DNA of 13,488 bases from S143-63 sp964425855. GTDB taxonomy: Archaea; Thermoproteota; Thermoprotei_A; Sulfolobales; Acidilobaceae. Below the pieces are notes generated by a model that searched no databases, was not told where the DNA came from, and saw only the letters and a program-made list of their open reading frames with translations. How positions within the stretch are numbered: the stretch's first letter is position 1; every line of letters begins with the position of its first letter. Positions 6,593-13,472 of this stretch are shown piece after piece. Position numbers and translations under genes: made by a program. Location: contig CAYROE010000030.1 in the NCBI GenBank assembly GCA_964425855.1, forward strand, positions 1 through 13,488. The letters are read 5' to 3'.

Positions 6593-7579
6593 TTATAATG
6601 TGTTTTTCCTACTAGAGTATTCTTTACATATTCTATCCAGGATACTAGCGGGATCGGGGACACGGGTAACCCGGTGGGCAGCCTTCTTGCCTGGTTTAAG
6701 GGCTGGGAACTCTCCTTTCTCCATTAGGCTCCTGCAGAGCGGGGAGAGAAAGCAGTACTTCTCGTTGTCTAGTATAAACGTACACTTGTACCATGGCATT
6801 ATCCTGTATTTTCCATGTAGGTATGCACTATGTATCTCGGCGGTTTTAACGCCTCTCAGAGCAGCTAGGAGCATTGGCAGCATTCCGGAGTCCGCGTATC
6901 TCAGGACCCTATATCCCAGTTCCAGCGTTTGTCGCGGCAGTACCATTGCCTTGACCAGGGCCCCATTCCTATACGCGTATTCTATGTTAGAGGCGAGCTC
7001 CCAATGGTTCAACTCGTCTCCTCCCCCTTCGCAGCCCACGCATCCAGCCGCGAGATAAGATTTCAGCCCATACCTTCTAGCAAGATATGCTAACGACGCC
7101 CTCGCCACCGTATCAGTCTTATAGCTTCCCAGCTTCTCCTCATAACCCATTAACAGGCTGTCCCCTCCTATATCTGAGTGTAGGAGGATCCCCGGCCTAT
7201 AGCGCCTATATATCCACTCTAGTCCCAGGATAACGTTGTCGAAGCCGTCCCCTATACATATAATATAAGTCCTGTCTCCTAGCCCCGGCTCCAGGAGATA
7301 GAGCTTGTCCTCGAATATTCTCCTGGAAGAAAAATACCCTGGGGGAACCCTTACAAGGGCGCCCTCAACCCTTATATCCCGGAAAGACCTAGCCCTGGTC
7401 TTACACCTATTAAAGCTCACAACCACTACACTGCCGAGACCGATATTATAGGCTTCCAGAATCATCAAGGCAAGTATCACGTCACCACCGCCACCCAGCC
7501 CACCGACGACGATCAGATCCCCACACCCCACCAGTACACCAGGGCCCAGCCATAGCGAAGACAGCCAATAGAAATCCAC
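6593..7579 (-). CDS. DUF1152 family protein
   Basis: The 328-aa protein of unknown biochemical role shows the DUF1152 signatures: VVGGLGGGGDVILAL (residues about 24-38), a Gly-rich phosphate- or nucleotide-binding-like loop after a strand, and HSDIGGDSLLMGYEEKLGS (134-152), matching the family D-x-G-G-D-x-L-x-x-G-x-E-x-x-L-x-S block. The family is common in archaea and some bacteria; no reaction is established to my knowledge. A Cys-x-x-Cys pair (Cys 180, Cys 183, AAGCVGCEGGGDE) and more cysteines near the C-terminus could bind metal. The GTG at 7579 is the first start after an in-frame TGA, but it has no clear ribosome site. A downstream GTG around residue 15-17 is possible, because the conserved part only begins near residue 22. 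It lies directly downstream of a decayed toxin gene. Confidence 0.75.
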   Translation of the reverse strand: MDFYWLSSLWLGPGVLVGCGDLIVVGGLGGGGDVILALMILEAYNIGLGSVVVVSFNRCKTRARSFRDIRVEGALVRVPPGYFSSRRIFEDKLYLLEPGLGDRTYIICIGDGFDNVILGLEWIYRRYRPGILLHSDIGGDSLLMGYEEKLGSYKTDTVARASLAYLARRYGLKSYLAAGCVGCEGGGDELNHWELASNIEYAYRNGALVKAMVLPRQTLELGYRVLRYADSGMLPMLLAALRGVKTAEIHSAYLHGKYRIMPWYKCTFILDNEKYCFLSPLCRSLMEKGEFPALKPGKKAAHRVTRVPDPASILDRICKEYSSRKNTL

Positions 7580-7668
7580 TTGTGCTCAAAACCTATAATA
7601 CGTATCTCCCATCGTACTGCCACAATCAAATACCACAACACATGACCGTTCTTTAGACATAATAGTCC

Positions 7669-7806
7669 TCATCCAGGAATGTGTATATAACACATAATGA
7701 GTCTCCTAGATACCGCATAACAGGGCTCCGAGTATATGGGAAAAGAGGCTAGTGGCTGCACACGGTGGAGGTAAAACACTATGACGTTAGCGTCTAGCAG
7801 TATCAC
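7669..7806 (-). pseudogene. Remnant of a PIN-domain (VapC-like) toxin
   Basis: A GTG overlapping the TGA of the preceding antitoxin remnant (GTGA, 4-nt overlap) starts the frame MILLDANVIVFYLH. This is the first PIN-domain strand with its catalytic Asp (D-x-N-V). After about 15 codons the similarity ends and the frame stops at 45 codons. The other acidic PIN motifs are absent down to the DUF1152 start. The spacing and overlap are those of a real antitoxin-toxin operon, so this reads as the truncated 5' end of a lost toxin. A TATA-like element (7684-7690) now sits inside it. Confidence 0.6.
7679..7695 (-). promoter_or_regulatory. Possible DUF1152 promoter: TATA inside a dyad
   Basis: ATGTGT (7679-7684) and ACACAT (7690-7695) flank ATATA. 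On the minus strand this gives TTATATAC, a fair TATA box, predicting a start near 7661 and an 80-nt leader before the GTG at 7579. A second weaker candidate, TATTATAG at about 7595-7602, is too close to the GTG unless translation starts further down. Confidence 0.3.
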
Positions 7807-8007
7807 TGAGCCTCAGCCTCAAGCATGAGCTCGTCAAGCAACTCCTTCAGCGCTGGACCATGTCTCCCATAAAACTCCTCGACAAGCCTCCGCCTCTCCT
7901 CGACTCTTTCCACCTTAACTTGAACTTTCTCATCCTCCCTTAGCTATATGGGTTCCAGGAGCCTTAACACCCCTCTCTCATACCTAAGCCTTAACAGTCT
8001 TAGACAA
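7803..8007 (-). pseudogene. Decayed DUF104-type antitoxin gene
   Basis: Read from the TTG at 8007, the frame gives MSKTVKA, then one extra base shifts it. The next frame (from 7985) gives RYERGVLRLLEPI, a TAG, LREDEKVQVKV and about 35 more residues rich in Arg and Glu, ending at the TGA at 7803. This lines up residue by residue with the intact antitoxin at 8662-8868 (MSKVIRVRYEKGVLKPLEKL, then EEGEEVEVVI). So it is a former DUF104 antitoxin with one frameshift and one nonsense codon. The C-terminal part (VEEFYGRHGPALKELLDELM) differs from the intact copy, as expected for a different partner toxin. The promoter equivalent to the TATA at 8887-8892 has also changed (GCTATGTTTG). Its toxin partner overlaps by GTGA. 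Confidence 0.72.
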
Positions 8008-8118
8008 CACCTACACCCCTCTCAAACATAGCTACACGCAACAATTGGCTTTTCATCTAGCCATTATTTCCATATTATCTGCATTGATGCTCCGGGATTC
8101 CTAATCCCGGCGGGCCCG
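7952..8118 (-). repeat. Diverged copy B of the antitoxin 5' region and upstream DNA
   Basis: This stretch resembles 8818-8983 in the same orientation. It covers the start of the antitoxin, the leader and promoter region, and the last codons of the gene upstream. The best part is 7999-8088 against 8860-8950, with shared blocks such as CTTAGACAA, CTACACC, ACACGCA, CAATT and TTTCCA. By eye about two thirds to 70% of positions match with one indel. It marks two related toxin-antitoxin modules in tandem. Confidence 0.5.
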
Positions 8119-8175
8119 CCTCCTAAACATCCCCATATAGAGCCTCTTCTTTCTGAAGAGTGGGAGTTGCAACTC
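8092..8175. repeat. Cluster of perfect palindromes between the two toxin-antitoxin modules
   Basis: Four perfect inverted repeats lie within 84 bp: CCGGGATT/AATCCCGG with a 3-nt loop (8092-8110), GGCGGGCCCGCC without loop (8109-8120), CTCTTC/GAAGAG with a 5-nt loop (8144-8160), and GAGTTGCAACTC without loop (8164-8175). They fall between the frameshifted toxin (ends 8239) and the decayed antitoxin (starts 8007). They could be terminators, an operator array or a recombination scar. No other feature was recognised in 8008-8238. Confidence 0.5.
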
Positions 8176-8238
8176 TAAATTCGGGCATGAATCTAGGTTA
8201 GTTCTCATTGCAGCGGGGATAGTCCTGGTTGATAATCT

Positions 8239-8678
8239 CTACTTCAAGGGTTTAGGGACCACCTTGAGCCATGATACACGCTTAAAATCTTCATCGAAGG
8301 TAGCTATGTTTTCTATACTATAATGCATGTAGCTACTATCAGTGCATCATTGGGTAAGAGTCTATACTTTGTCATGTATTCTATTAGGCGGTCGATACCT
8401 ATGTTAGTCGGTAAATGCTCAAAATCCGTGAATAACGGGTATATGTCATGCTCTAGCAGTTCTCTAACACTATTCGTGTATTTGACAATGTATTTTCTGA
8501 GCTTATATCGAGAAACATTAAGAGCCAGTCTTAGGTACCCGTAAACAACCTCGCTAACCACTATATCATTTATATATCCTTTCCATTCACCCTGTTCGAC
8601 TCTATCCAAGAGCCTCTTAGCATCTTCAACTCCTGCAAGATACTTAAGGAAAACATTGGAGTCAAAGAACACCTTCAT
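8239..8678 (-). pseudogene. PIN-domain (VapC-type) toxin, frameshifted near its 3' end
   Basis: The protein starts MKVFFDSNVFLKYL (ATG at 8678; an in-frame start at 8693 is less likely). It carries PIN acidic residues Asp 6, Glu 43 (VVSEVVYGYL) and Asp 111 (LLPNDALIVATC), the metal-binding set of an RNase toxin. The open frame stops at 8313, just after ATC. One base further the reading continues as YSIENIATFDEDFKRVSWLK and then VVPKPLK, stopping at 8239. That is exactly the missing PIN tail with the T-x-D-x-D-F motif. A single-base loss around 8322-8325 explains it. The gene overlaps the antitoxin by 17 nt in the usual antitoxin-first order. Either the toxin is newly inactivated or the base is a sequencing error. 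The truncated form would lack the fourth acidic residue and the last strand. Confidence 0.75.
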
Positions 8679-8868
8679 CCTCAATCTCCTCAATAACCCG
8701 GTCGACTTCCTCAGGCCTCAACCCGGGCCTCCTGCGAAGGAGTACACCGAATACTTGAGAAGGCCTTCTGAGAATAACAACCTCGACTTCCTCGCCTTCC
8801 TCGAGCTCTAGTTTCTCAAGAGGCTTTAGCACGCCTTTCTCATACCTCACACGTATAACCTTAGACAA
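8662..8868 (-). CDS. DUF104 (AF2212-like) antitoxin
   Basis: The 68-aa protein begins MSKVIRVRYEKGVLKPLEKL, then LELEEGEEVEVVI. This is the archaeal DUF104 antitoxin pattern: a short strand, Y-E-x-G-V-L-x-P-L-E, and an acidic turn before a second strand. The C-terminal part (LRPEEVDRVIEEIEDEGVL) would wrap the toxin. It precedes a PIN-domain toxin and overlaps it by 17 nt, so it should bind and neutralise that RNase and perhaps repress its own promoter (family knowledge). The TTG start at 8868 is the first start after an in-frame TAG; GGTG lies about 9 nt upstream. A TATA-like TTATAT is at 8887-8892. This reading frame is intact although the toxin is frameshifted. Confidence 0.82.
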   Translation of the reverse strand: MSKVIRVRYEKGVLKPLEKLELEEGEEVEVVILRRPSQVFGVLLRRRPGLRPEEVDRVIEEIEDEGVL

Positions 8869-8983
8869 GCCCTACACCAATATCGAATATAACCACACGC
8901 ACCAATTAGCCTTTCCCTCAGGCCAGTGTTTCCAGATTATCAGCAATGATATCCCAAGGGAATAATCGTCTCGGTGGGCCTGT
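8818..8983 (-). repeat. Copy A of the antitoxin 5' region and upstream DNA
   Basis: Partner of the diverged repeat at 7952-8118. It spans the antitoxin start, its promoter and the last 13 or so codons of the decayed gene upstream. The shared part therefore crosses gene boundaries, which points to duplication of a DNA segment rather than convergent antitoxin sequences. Confidence 0.5.
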
Positions 8984-9519
8984 CAGAAGGATAATCAGTC
9001 GCTATGCTATCAAAGATATAGTTATTCATCCTTTCTCTGAAATCTTCCATTTCTACCATGTTCTAAGTAGCTTTTACCCTATCTAGCCTACTCATTGCCC
9101 TGTCAGCTAATAACTCGAATCTCAGGAAGCGTGACGTTCACAGTTGCGACGCTGGCTATTCCTTACCTCCCTAGTATACGGGAGAGGATTTCTTCGCATG
9201 TATAGACTATTCATTTGTCCGGATACCCTAGTTGTACGTCGGCTAGTATATCAATCATAGTCTTATCTAGTGGAGACCTCCCACGATAATCCTTTTCTTG
9301 TATCCTTCTCAGTGATAAATTATTTGTTCAAGCATGATAACAATTCCTTCTCGCAGAGTTATGACAGTTAGCCTCTACACGTTGTCCCCCGCCCACGAAT
9401 TTATCGAGGTAACTCAACATTGTCGTAGGCACGTCTAGAAGATAGAAAATCGCTTTTATTATTCTGAGTTTATCGAGATTTACTGGACGACTATCACGTA
9501 TAAATATTGGAAAACTATC
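8940..9519 (-). pseudogene. Decayed gene of unknown family
   Basis: No intact frame exists, but a protein-like trace runs on one strand. One frame from 9519 gives NLDKLRIIKAIFYLLDVPTT, MLSYLDKFVGGG, then SPLDKTMIDILADVQLGYPD, EEILSRIL and VATVNVTLPEIRV. It is broken by TGA (9328), TGA (9211), TAA (9163) and TGA (9103). A one-base shift near 9104 leads into DRAMSRLDRVKAT, a TAG at 9063, then NMVEMEDFRERMNNYIFDSI and SDRPTETIIPLGYHC, ending in TGA TAA at 8940. Amphipathic composition and the tandem final stops argue for a former gene rather than chance. I do not recognise the family. It lies just upstream of the antitoxin on the same strand and its tail is part of the duplicated segment. Confidence 0.5.
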
Positions 9520-9521
9520 TT

Positions 9522-9567
9522 AAAATGAAAATATGAAATATATTATTGAAATAGATAAATAAAAGTG
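9522..9567 (-). terminator. Oligo-T terminator region of the acyl-CoA ligase gene
   Basis: Just past the stop codon, the minus strand reads CACTTTTATTTATC, then TATTTC, ATTTTC and ATTTT. Such repeated T runs without a strong hairpin are the usual crenarchaeal termination signal. Confidence 0.45.
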
Positions 9568-11277
9568 TTATTGTTTTTGTTTTTGTATTTCTTCTTCTCT
9601 GAGGAGTCTGCGGAGTATTTTGCCTACTGCGGTCTTTGGTAGGTCGTCTCTGAACTCTACTGCTTTTGGTACCTTGTAGGGTGCCAGGTGTTTCCTGGCG
9701 TACTCAATTATGTCTTGTTCAGATACCTTGCCCTTGCACTCGGGTTTGAGTACTATGAATGCCTTGGGGTACTCGAAGTATTCTGGGTGTGGTACTCCTA
9801 TCACGGCTGCTTCCTGGACGCACTCGTGCTTGTATAGGACTTCTTCTATTTCTCTCGGGAATACGCTGTAGCCCTTATACTTGATTATGTCCTTCTTCCT
9901 GTCCACTATATAGAAGTATCCCTCTTCGTCCATCTTGGCCATGTCTCCAGTCCTCACCCAGCGCCTGCCACAGCACTCGAAGAAGACCTTCTTGTTCTCC
10001 TCTGGCATATTGTGGTATCCCTTCATGACTTGTGGCCCGCTTATTACGAGCTCTCCTACTTCTCCAGGGGGTAGTAGTATTGGCTCTTCGGGATCTGCTA
10101 CCGCAGCTATTGTGGAGGGTACTGGTACTCCTATGCTTCCTACTTTTGCCTTTCCTAGGATTGGGTTAACGTGTGTGACAGGGCTTGTCTCGGTTAGACC
10201 GTATCCTTCTCTTAGCTTTGCTCCTGTGAGCTCCTCGAATTTCTTGGCTACCGCCACCGGTAGTGGTGCGGCTCCGCTTATACAGGCTTCTAGGCTTGTT
10301 AGGTCGAACTTCTTTACTTCTGGGTGGTTAATTATGCTGATATACATTAGTGGTACGCCGTGGAACATGTTCGCCCTGAACTTGGATATTGCCTTCATTA
10401 CTTGTTTGACGTCCCATCTCGGGAAGACGAGAATTGTTGCTGCCCTGTAGATGCCCGTGTTGAGTACTGCTGTTTGGCCATAGATGTGGAACCATGGTAG
10501 TGCCCCTACGAAGACGTCTTTTCCTTTGACTCCCCTCTTATACCAGGAGTCGATTTGTAGGACGTTTGAGAGTAGGTTATAGTGGGTGAGCTCTGCTCCC
10601 TTGGGTACTCCGGTTGTTCCACCAGTATACATGAGTGCGGCGATATCGTTCTTGGGATCAACCTTTGCCGGTTCACTGATTGGCTCGTGTTCTTTTAGGA
10701 TTTTCTTGAGGAGCTTGTTTCGACCGTCTTCTGTTATCTTTGGTGGCTTGAACTTTAGTCTATATAGGAATGCTTTGATTCCTGGGAGGTAGTCTTGTAT
10801 GCCTGTCCATACTATTTCTTTGATATTGCTAGGTACCCCTGCCTCGACTTTGTCCTTGAATACGTCGATGGCGACTAAGATTTTGGCCTCGTTGTCCTCT
10901 AGCTGGTGATGGATCTCACTAGGACTATAGAGTACGTTCATGGGTGAGACTGTTGCACCCGCCATTAGTGTACCATAGTAGGCTATGGCGAACATTGGAC
11001 TGTTAGGGAGAAATAGTCCTACTACGTCGCCTTTACCTATTCCGCGGGATTTTAGATACGATGCGAATCTCTTAGCGCTGTCTAGTAGTTCCTTGTAGGA
11101 TACGTTTCTGCCCAGGAAGTGTAGTGCTGTTCTGTTTGGGAATTGTTCGGCGGCCTGTTCGAGGATCCAGTATAATGGTTTCTCTGGTATTTCTACTTCA
11201 GAGGGTACTCCTTCATCATAGCTTTTGAGCCAGGGTTTTGAAGAATATTTTTCGAATGCTTCTTGAGGACTAGCCAT
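9568..11277 (-). CDS. AMP-forming acyl-CoA ligase (long-chain fatty-acid-CoA ligase like)
   Basis: The 569-aa enzyme activates a carboxylic acid to acyl-AMP and then to acyl-CoA. The adenylate-forming motifs appear in order: the P-loop YTGGTTGVPKG (residues 217-227), FHGVPLMYISII (305-316), ISGAAPLP (333-340), REGYGLTETSPVTH (356-369), RTGD (442-445), the hinge IVDRKKDIIKYKGYSVFPRE (457-476), and the C-terminal PKTAVGKILRR with the catalytic Lys 553. Length and order fit long/medium-chain ligases; the true acid cannot be read from the sequence. The ATG at 11277 has AAGGTG about 9 nt upstream and a TATA box at about 11315-11323. The last codons alternate CAA and AAA (IQKQKQ). The gene is divergent from acylphosphatase. 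The crotonase at 2660 could act on similar substrates, but a beta-oxidation set is not present here. Confidence 0.93.
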   Translation of the reverse strand: MASPQEAFEKYSSKPWLKSYDEGVPSEVEIPEKPLYWILEQAAEQFPNRTALHFLGRNVSYKELLDSAKRFASYLKSRGIGKGDVVGLFLPNSPMFAIAYYGTLMAGATVSPMNVLYSPSEIHHQLEDNEAKILVAIDVFKDKVEAGVPSNIKEIVWTGIQDYLPGIKAFLYRLKFKPPKITEDGRNKLLKKILKEHEPISEPAKVDPKNDIAALMYTGGTTGVPKGAELTHYNLLSNVLQIDSWYKRGVKGKDVFVGALPWFHIYGQTAVLNTGIYRAATILVFPRWDVKQVMKAISKFRANMFHGVPLMYISIINHPEVKKFDLTSLEACISGAAPLPVAVAKKFEELTGAKLREGYGLTETSPVTHVNPILGKAKVGSIGVPVPSTIAAVADPEEPILLPPGEVGELVISGPQVMKGYHNMPEENKKVFFECCGRRWVRTGDMAKMDEEGYFYIVDRKKDIIKYKGYSVFPREIEEVLYKHECVQEAAVIGVPHPEYFEYPKAFIVLKPECKGKVSEQDIIEYARKHLAPYKVPKAVEFRDDLPKTAVGKILRRLLREEEIQKQKQ

Positions 11278-11286
11278 GTATCTGGC

Positions 11287-11323
11287 ACCTTACTAATATG
11301 AATACCTTACTTCCTTTTTAAAA
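11287..11323 (-). promoter_or_regulatory. Promoter of the acyl-CoA ligase gene
   Basis: TTTTTAAAA at 11315-11323 is a TATA box on the minus strand. It predicts a transcription start near 11292 and a leader of about 15 nt that begins almost at the AAGGTG ribosome site (11286-11291). Confidence 0.45.
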
Positions 11324-11360
11324 TGGTGCCTAGCGTGGTTATATGTACTTTTTATTTTTG

Positions 11361-11404
11361 TATAAATTATAAGAATGAATTATTATCAAAAACACCAATT
11401 TTTA
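11361..11404 (+). promoter_or_regulatory. Candidate promoters of the acylphosphatase gene
   Basis: The AT-rich gap has two TATA candidates: TATAAATT at 11361-11368 (start near 11391, leader about 80 nt) and TTTTTATC at about 11398-11405 (start near 11428, leader about 45 nt). The sequence does not decide between them. Confidence 0.35.
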
Positions 11405-11472
11405 TCTTACATGGACAAGCAACAAATACAAACAAGCAGATACCACAACTAGAAAATGAGGTGAAAAAAGAC

Positions 11473-11754
11473 ATGACAAAGGTAAGGATCCACCTCCTAG
11501 TACATGGAAGAGTCCAAGGAGTCTTCTTCCGCGCAAACATGAAACGCGTAGCCGAAGAAAACAATGTCACAGGATGGGTGAGAAACCTGCCAGACGGCAG
11601 AACAGTAGAAGCCGTCCTAGAAGGAGAAAGAGAAGCCGTAGAAAGAGTAGTCTGCTGGGCCCTCCACGGGCCTCCAGCAGCAAGAGTAGAAGCCCTCGAG
11701 GTAAAATTCGAGGAATATAAGGGAGAATTCAGCGAGATGAGTATAAGGTATTAG
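11473..11754 (+). CDS. acyP: Acylphosphatase
   Basis: The 93-aa enzyme hydrolyses acyl phosphates such as acetyl phosphate or 1,3-bisphosphoglycerate. The signature VHGRVQGVFFR (residues 10-20) holds the phosphate-binding loop and catalytic Arg 20. GWVRNLPDG (34-42) holds Asn 38, which positions the attacking water. The length is the usual 90-95 aa. The ATG at 11473 is chosen because GAGGTGA, a near-perfect ribosome site, lies 8 nt upstream; a longer reading from a GTG at 11323 would read through the promoter region and is not credible. It is divergent from the acyl-CoA ligase and ends 5 bp before the end of the convergent HerA-like gene. Confidence 0.95.
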   Translation: MTKVRIHLLVHGRVQGVFFRANMKRVAEENNVTGWVRNLPDGRTVEAVLEGEREAVERVVCWALHGPPAARVEALEVKFEEYKGEFSEMSIRY

Positions 11755-11759
11755 ACCTT

Positions 11760-13472
11760 CTAGCTGAAGTGCGCTGATATATCGAAGTGTAGTGTGACGG
11801 GCGGACACGTCTGGGCCATGACGGCTGTTTCCCTATAAATATGGCTTTGAATTATCATTTGCCTATCTCCAAGCCTAGGAATATACGGTTTATATTCTGG
11901 GCCGATATCTAGTCTATCTAGCTGGTGCCTTTCGGTTCTTAGGATAATCTTTGTATTTGCTAGTTGTAGGATGATGTCGTGTAGGTCCCGTGGGCTATGA
12001 GACGCAAACAGTAATCCTATCCCTCTGGCCCTCCCTAGACGTGCAATGCGAGCGATGGTGGATGCTATTTGCCGCGTAGCTTCTTGCTCTTCTCTGCTTC
12101 CATGCTCCTGGGGAAAGAATTGGTGGGCCTCGTCGACCACTACAAGGACGGGAGGAGACCTCCTCCTCTCCCTATAGACTCTCTGCTTCCACACGGCAAG
12201 GCGATCCAACAACCTATACGCTACAAGCCTTGACCCTTCCTGCCCCGAGAACGCCGTGTCCAACGCAGGCCTCAGATCAACCACTATAGGTATACTATGC
12301 TCTTCTGCAACATCTATGAGAGTTTTCCAGCCTGGTTCCGTCCTTATACTCACCCTCTGGGACTTAGAGTCTACAAGGATAACATCGATTATCCCTGATT
12401 CAAGAGCACTGGCCAGTCTCCTGTACAAGGACTCTAGGGTACCAGAATGAGGACGCATTCTTGCCAGTATATCATAGAGATAGTTTACCATATCGATAAG
12501 GGTAATGTCGGAGTCACCGTACTTATAGCTGGCGTATGCATTTTCTAGATCATTCATCGTGTATTCGCGATCCTCCATGTACATATGTTCAATAACGATA
12601 TCTCTAGCAGAGTCGAGATCTGACACTATCTTATTCTTATCCCTATTCTTTGACTGGATAGTTGAGAGATATGCCTTTACAGCAGCGAGTACCGTGGGAA
12701 GCGGTGGATAGAACCCATAATCCTTCTGGAACCTTGTCCTCAATACTCTTAGCAGGTCTCTGGCAAACATTGTCATTCCAGGTATCATGCCGAAAAGGTT
12801 ATCGGTTCCTGTCATAGTAGTGTTGATAGTATATGGCGTTATTATTATACTCTTCCCTAGAACATCTATCATATAGTACTCGATGCCCCCTTTCTTGACA
12901 CGAACAATACTGAAACCGTCTTCACCATCGACGAGAGGAGATATAGCCTCTTCAACATATGTTTTTATCGTTGAGCGGAGAGGATCGACCGTGGATTTTA
13001 GCATCTCTATAGTTACTGGTAGGACAACTAATATCCCCCGGGGATGCCTTAGCCTCGCCTTGTTAGCCTCGTAGACAGGATCTCGGGATAATTGTTCTTG
13101 CGACTCTGGTCTAGGAGGAAACGGTAGCTGGATATAGTCCTGGTTCATGTCTATTATGACTGCTACAAGCTTGGGTTTTCCAACAGAGTATATTGATGAT
13201 ATCATGTTTTTAATCAGGGTTGTCTTGCCGCTGCCGGTTGTGCCTAGAACCAGGATGTGTTGGAGAACAGCTTTATATGGTAGATAGACAGGGATATCTG
13301 CGTTTTTAACGATACCGGCAGGATGTGCTAATGAGCCGAGTAGGATTCCGGTGTCTGGGAGAGCTAGTAGGCGCATGATTACCCATGGCTTTGGGTCGAT
13401 GACAGGAGACTGGGGCTCGATACTAGTGGATGCTGGGGAGGGATGGGATAGGTCAGGATACTTTGCCTCCAT
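11760..13472 (-). CDS. HerA/FtsK-type ATPase (HerA-like helicase, DUF87)
   Basis: The 570-aa P-loop ATPase has a HAS-barrel-like N-terminus (LPDTGILLGSLAHPAGIVKN, residues 38-57) and Walker A GTTGSGKTT (77-85, Lys 83) after LPYKAVLQHILVL. Next come IIDMNQDY (106-113), Walker B VLVVVDEAHQFFP (442-454, Asp 447/Glu 448), a likely sensor SHSP (491-494) and Arg-rich LGRARG (479-484) as candidate arginine finger. This order is that of HerA-type hexameric DNA translocases. Canonical HerA works with NurA in end resection; no nurA, mre11 or rad50 is visible here, so this may be a paralogue. The large insert (about 115-370) between Walker A and B is typical of the family. The start is uncertain: ATG 13472 has only a weak GAGG upstream, no in-frame stop is seen before the window edge, and Met 33 is an alternative. 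Confidence 0.85.
   Translation of the reverse strand: MEAKYPDLSHPSPASTSIEPQSPVIDPKPWVIMRLLALPDTGILLGSLAHPAGIVKNADIPVYLPYKAVLQHILVLGTTGSGKTTLIKNMISSIYSVGKPKLVAVIIDMNQDYIQLPFPPRPESQEQLSRDPVYEANKARLRHPRGILVVLPVTIEMLKSTVDPLRSTIKTYVEEAISPLVDGEDGFSIVRVKKGGIEYYMIDVLGKSIIITPYTINTTMTGTDNLFGMIPGMTMFARDLLRVLRTRFQKDYGFYPPLPTVLAAVKAYLSTIQSKNRDKNKIVSDLDSARDIVIEHMYMEDREYTMNDLENAYASYKYGDSDITLIDMVNYLYDILARMRPHSGTLESLYRRLASALESGIIDVILVDSKSQRVSIRTEPGWKTLIDVAEEHSIPIVVDLRPALDTAFSGQEGSRLVAYRLLDRLAVWKQRVYRERRRSPPVLVVVDEAHQFFPQEHGSREEQEATRQIASTIARIARLGRARGIGLLFASHSPRDLHDIILQLANTKIILRTERHQLDRLDIGPEYKPYIPRLGDRQMIIQSHIYRETAVMAQTCPPVTLHFDISAHFS

Noticed and set aside
8092..8120. tRNA T-arm or structured RNA gene in the GC-rich palindromes
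   Set aside because: No TTC-A/G T-loop, anticodon stem or acceptor stem could be built on either strand; the symmetry is simple palindromes.
8120..8241. Small open frame after the toxin stop (minus strand, MRTNLDSCPNLELQ...)
   Set aside because: It has no ribosome site, runs through palindromes and has no recognisable family; it may be read-out of decayed DNA.
7580..9567. Insertion sequence or CRISPR array in the gene-poor region
   Set aside because: No transposase motif, terminal inverted repeat pair or regularly spaced direct repeats were found; the only direct repeat is the two-copy toxin-antitoxin duplication.
11323..11472. N-terminal extension of acylphosphatase from the GTG at 11323
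   Set aside because: The extension is AT-rich, has no family match and covers the promoter, while GAGGTGA lies 8 nt before the ATG at 11473.
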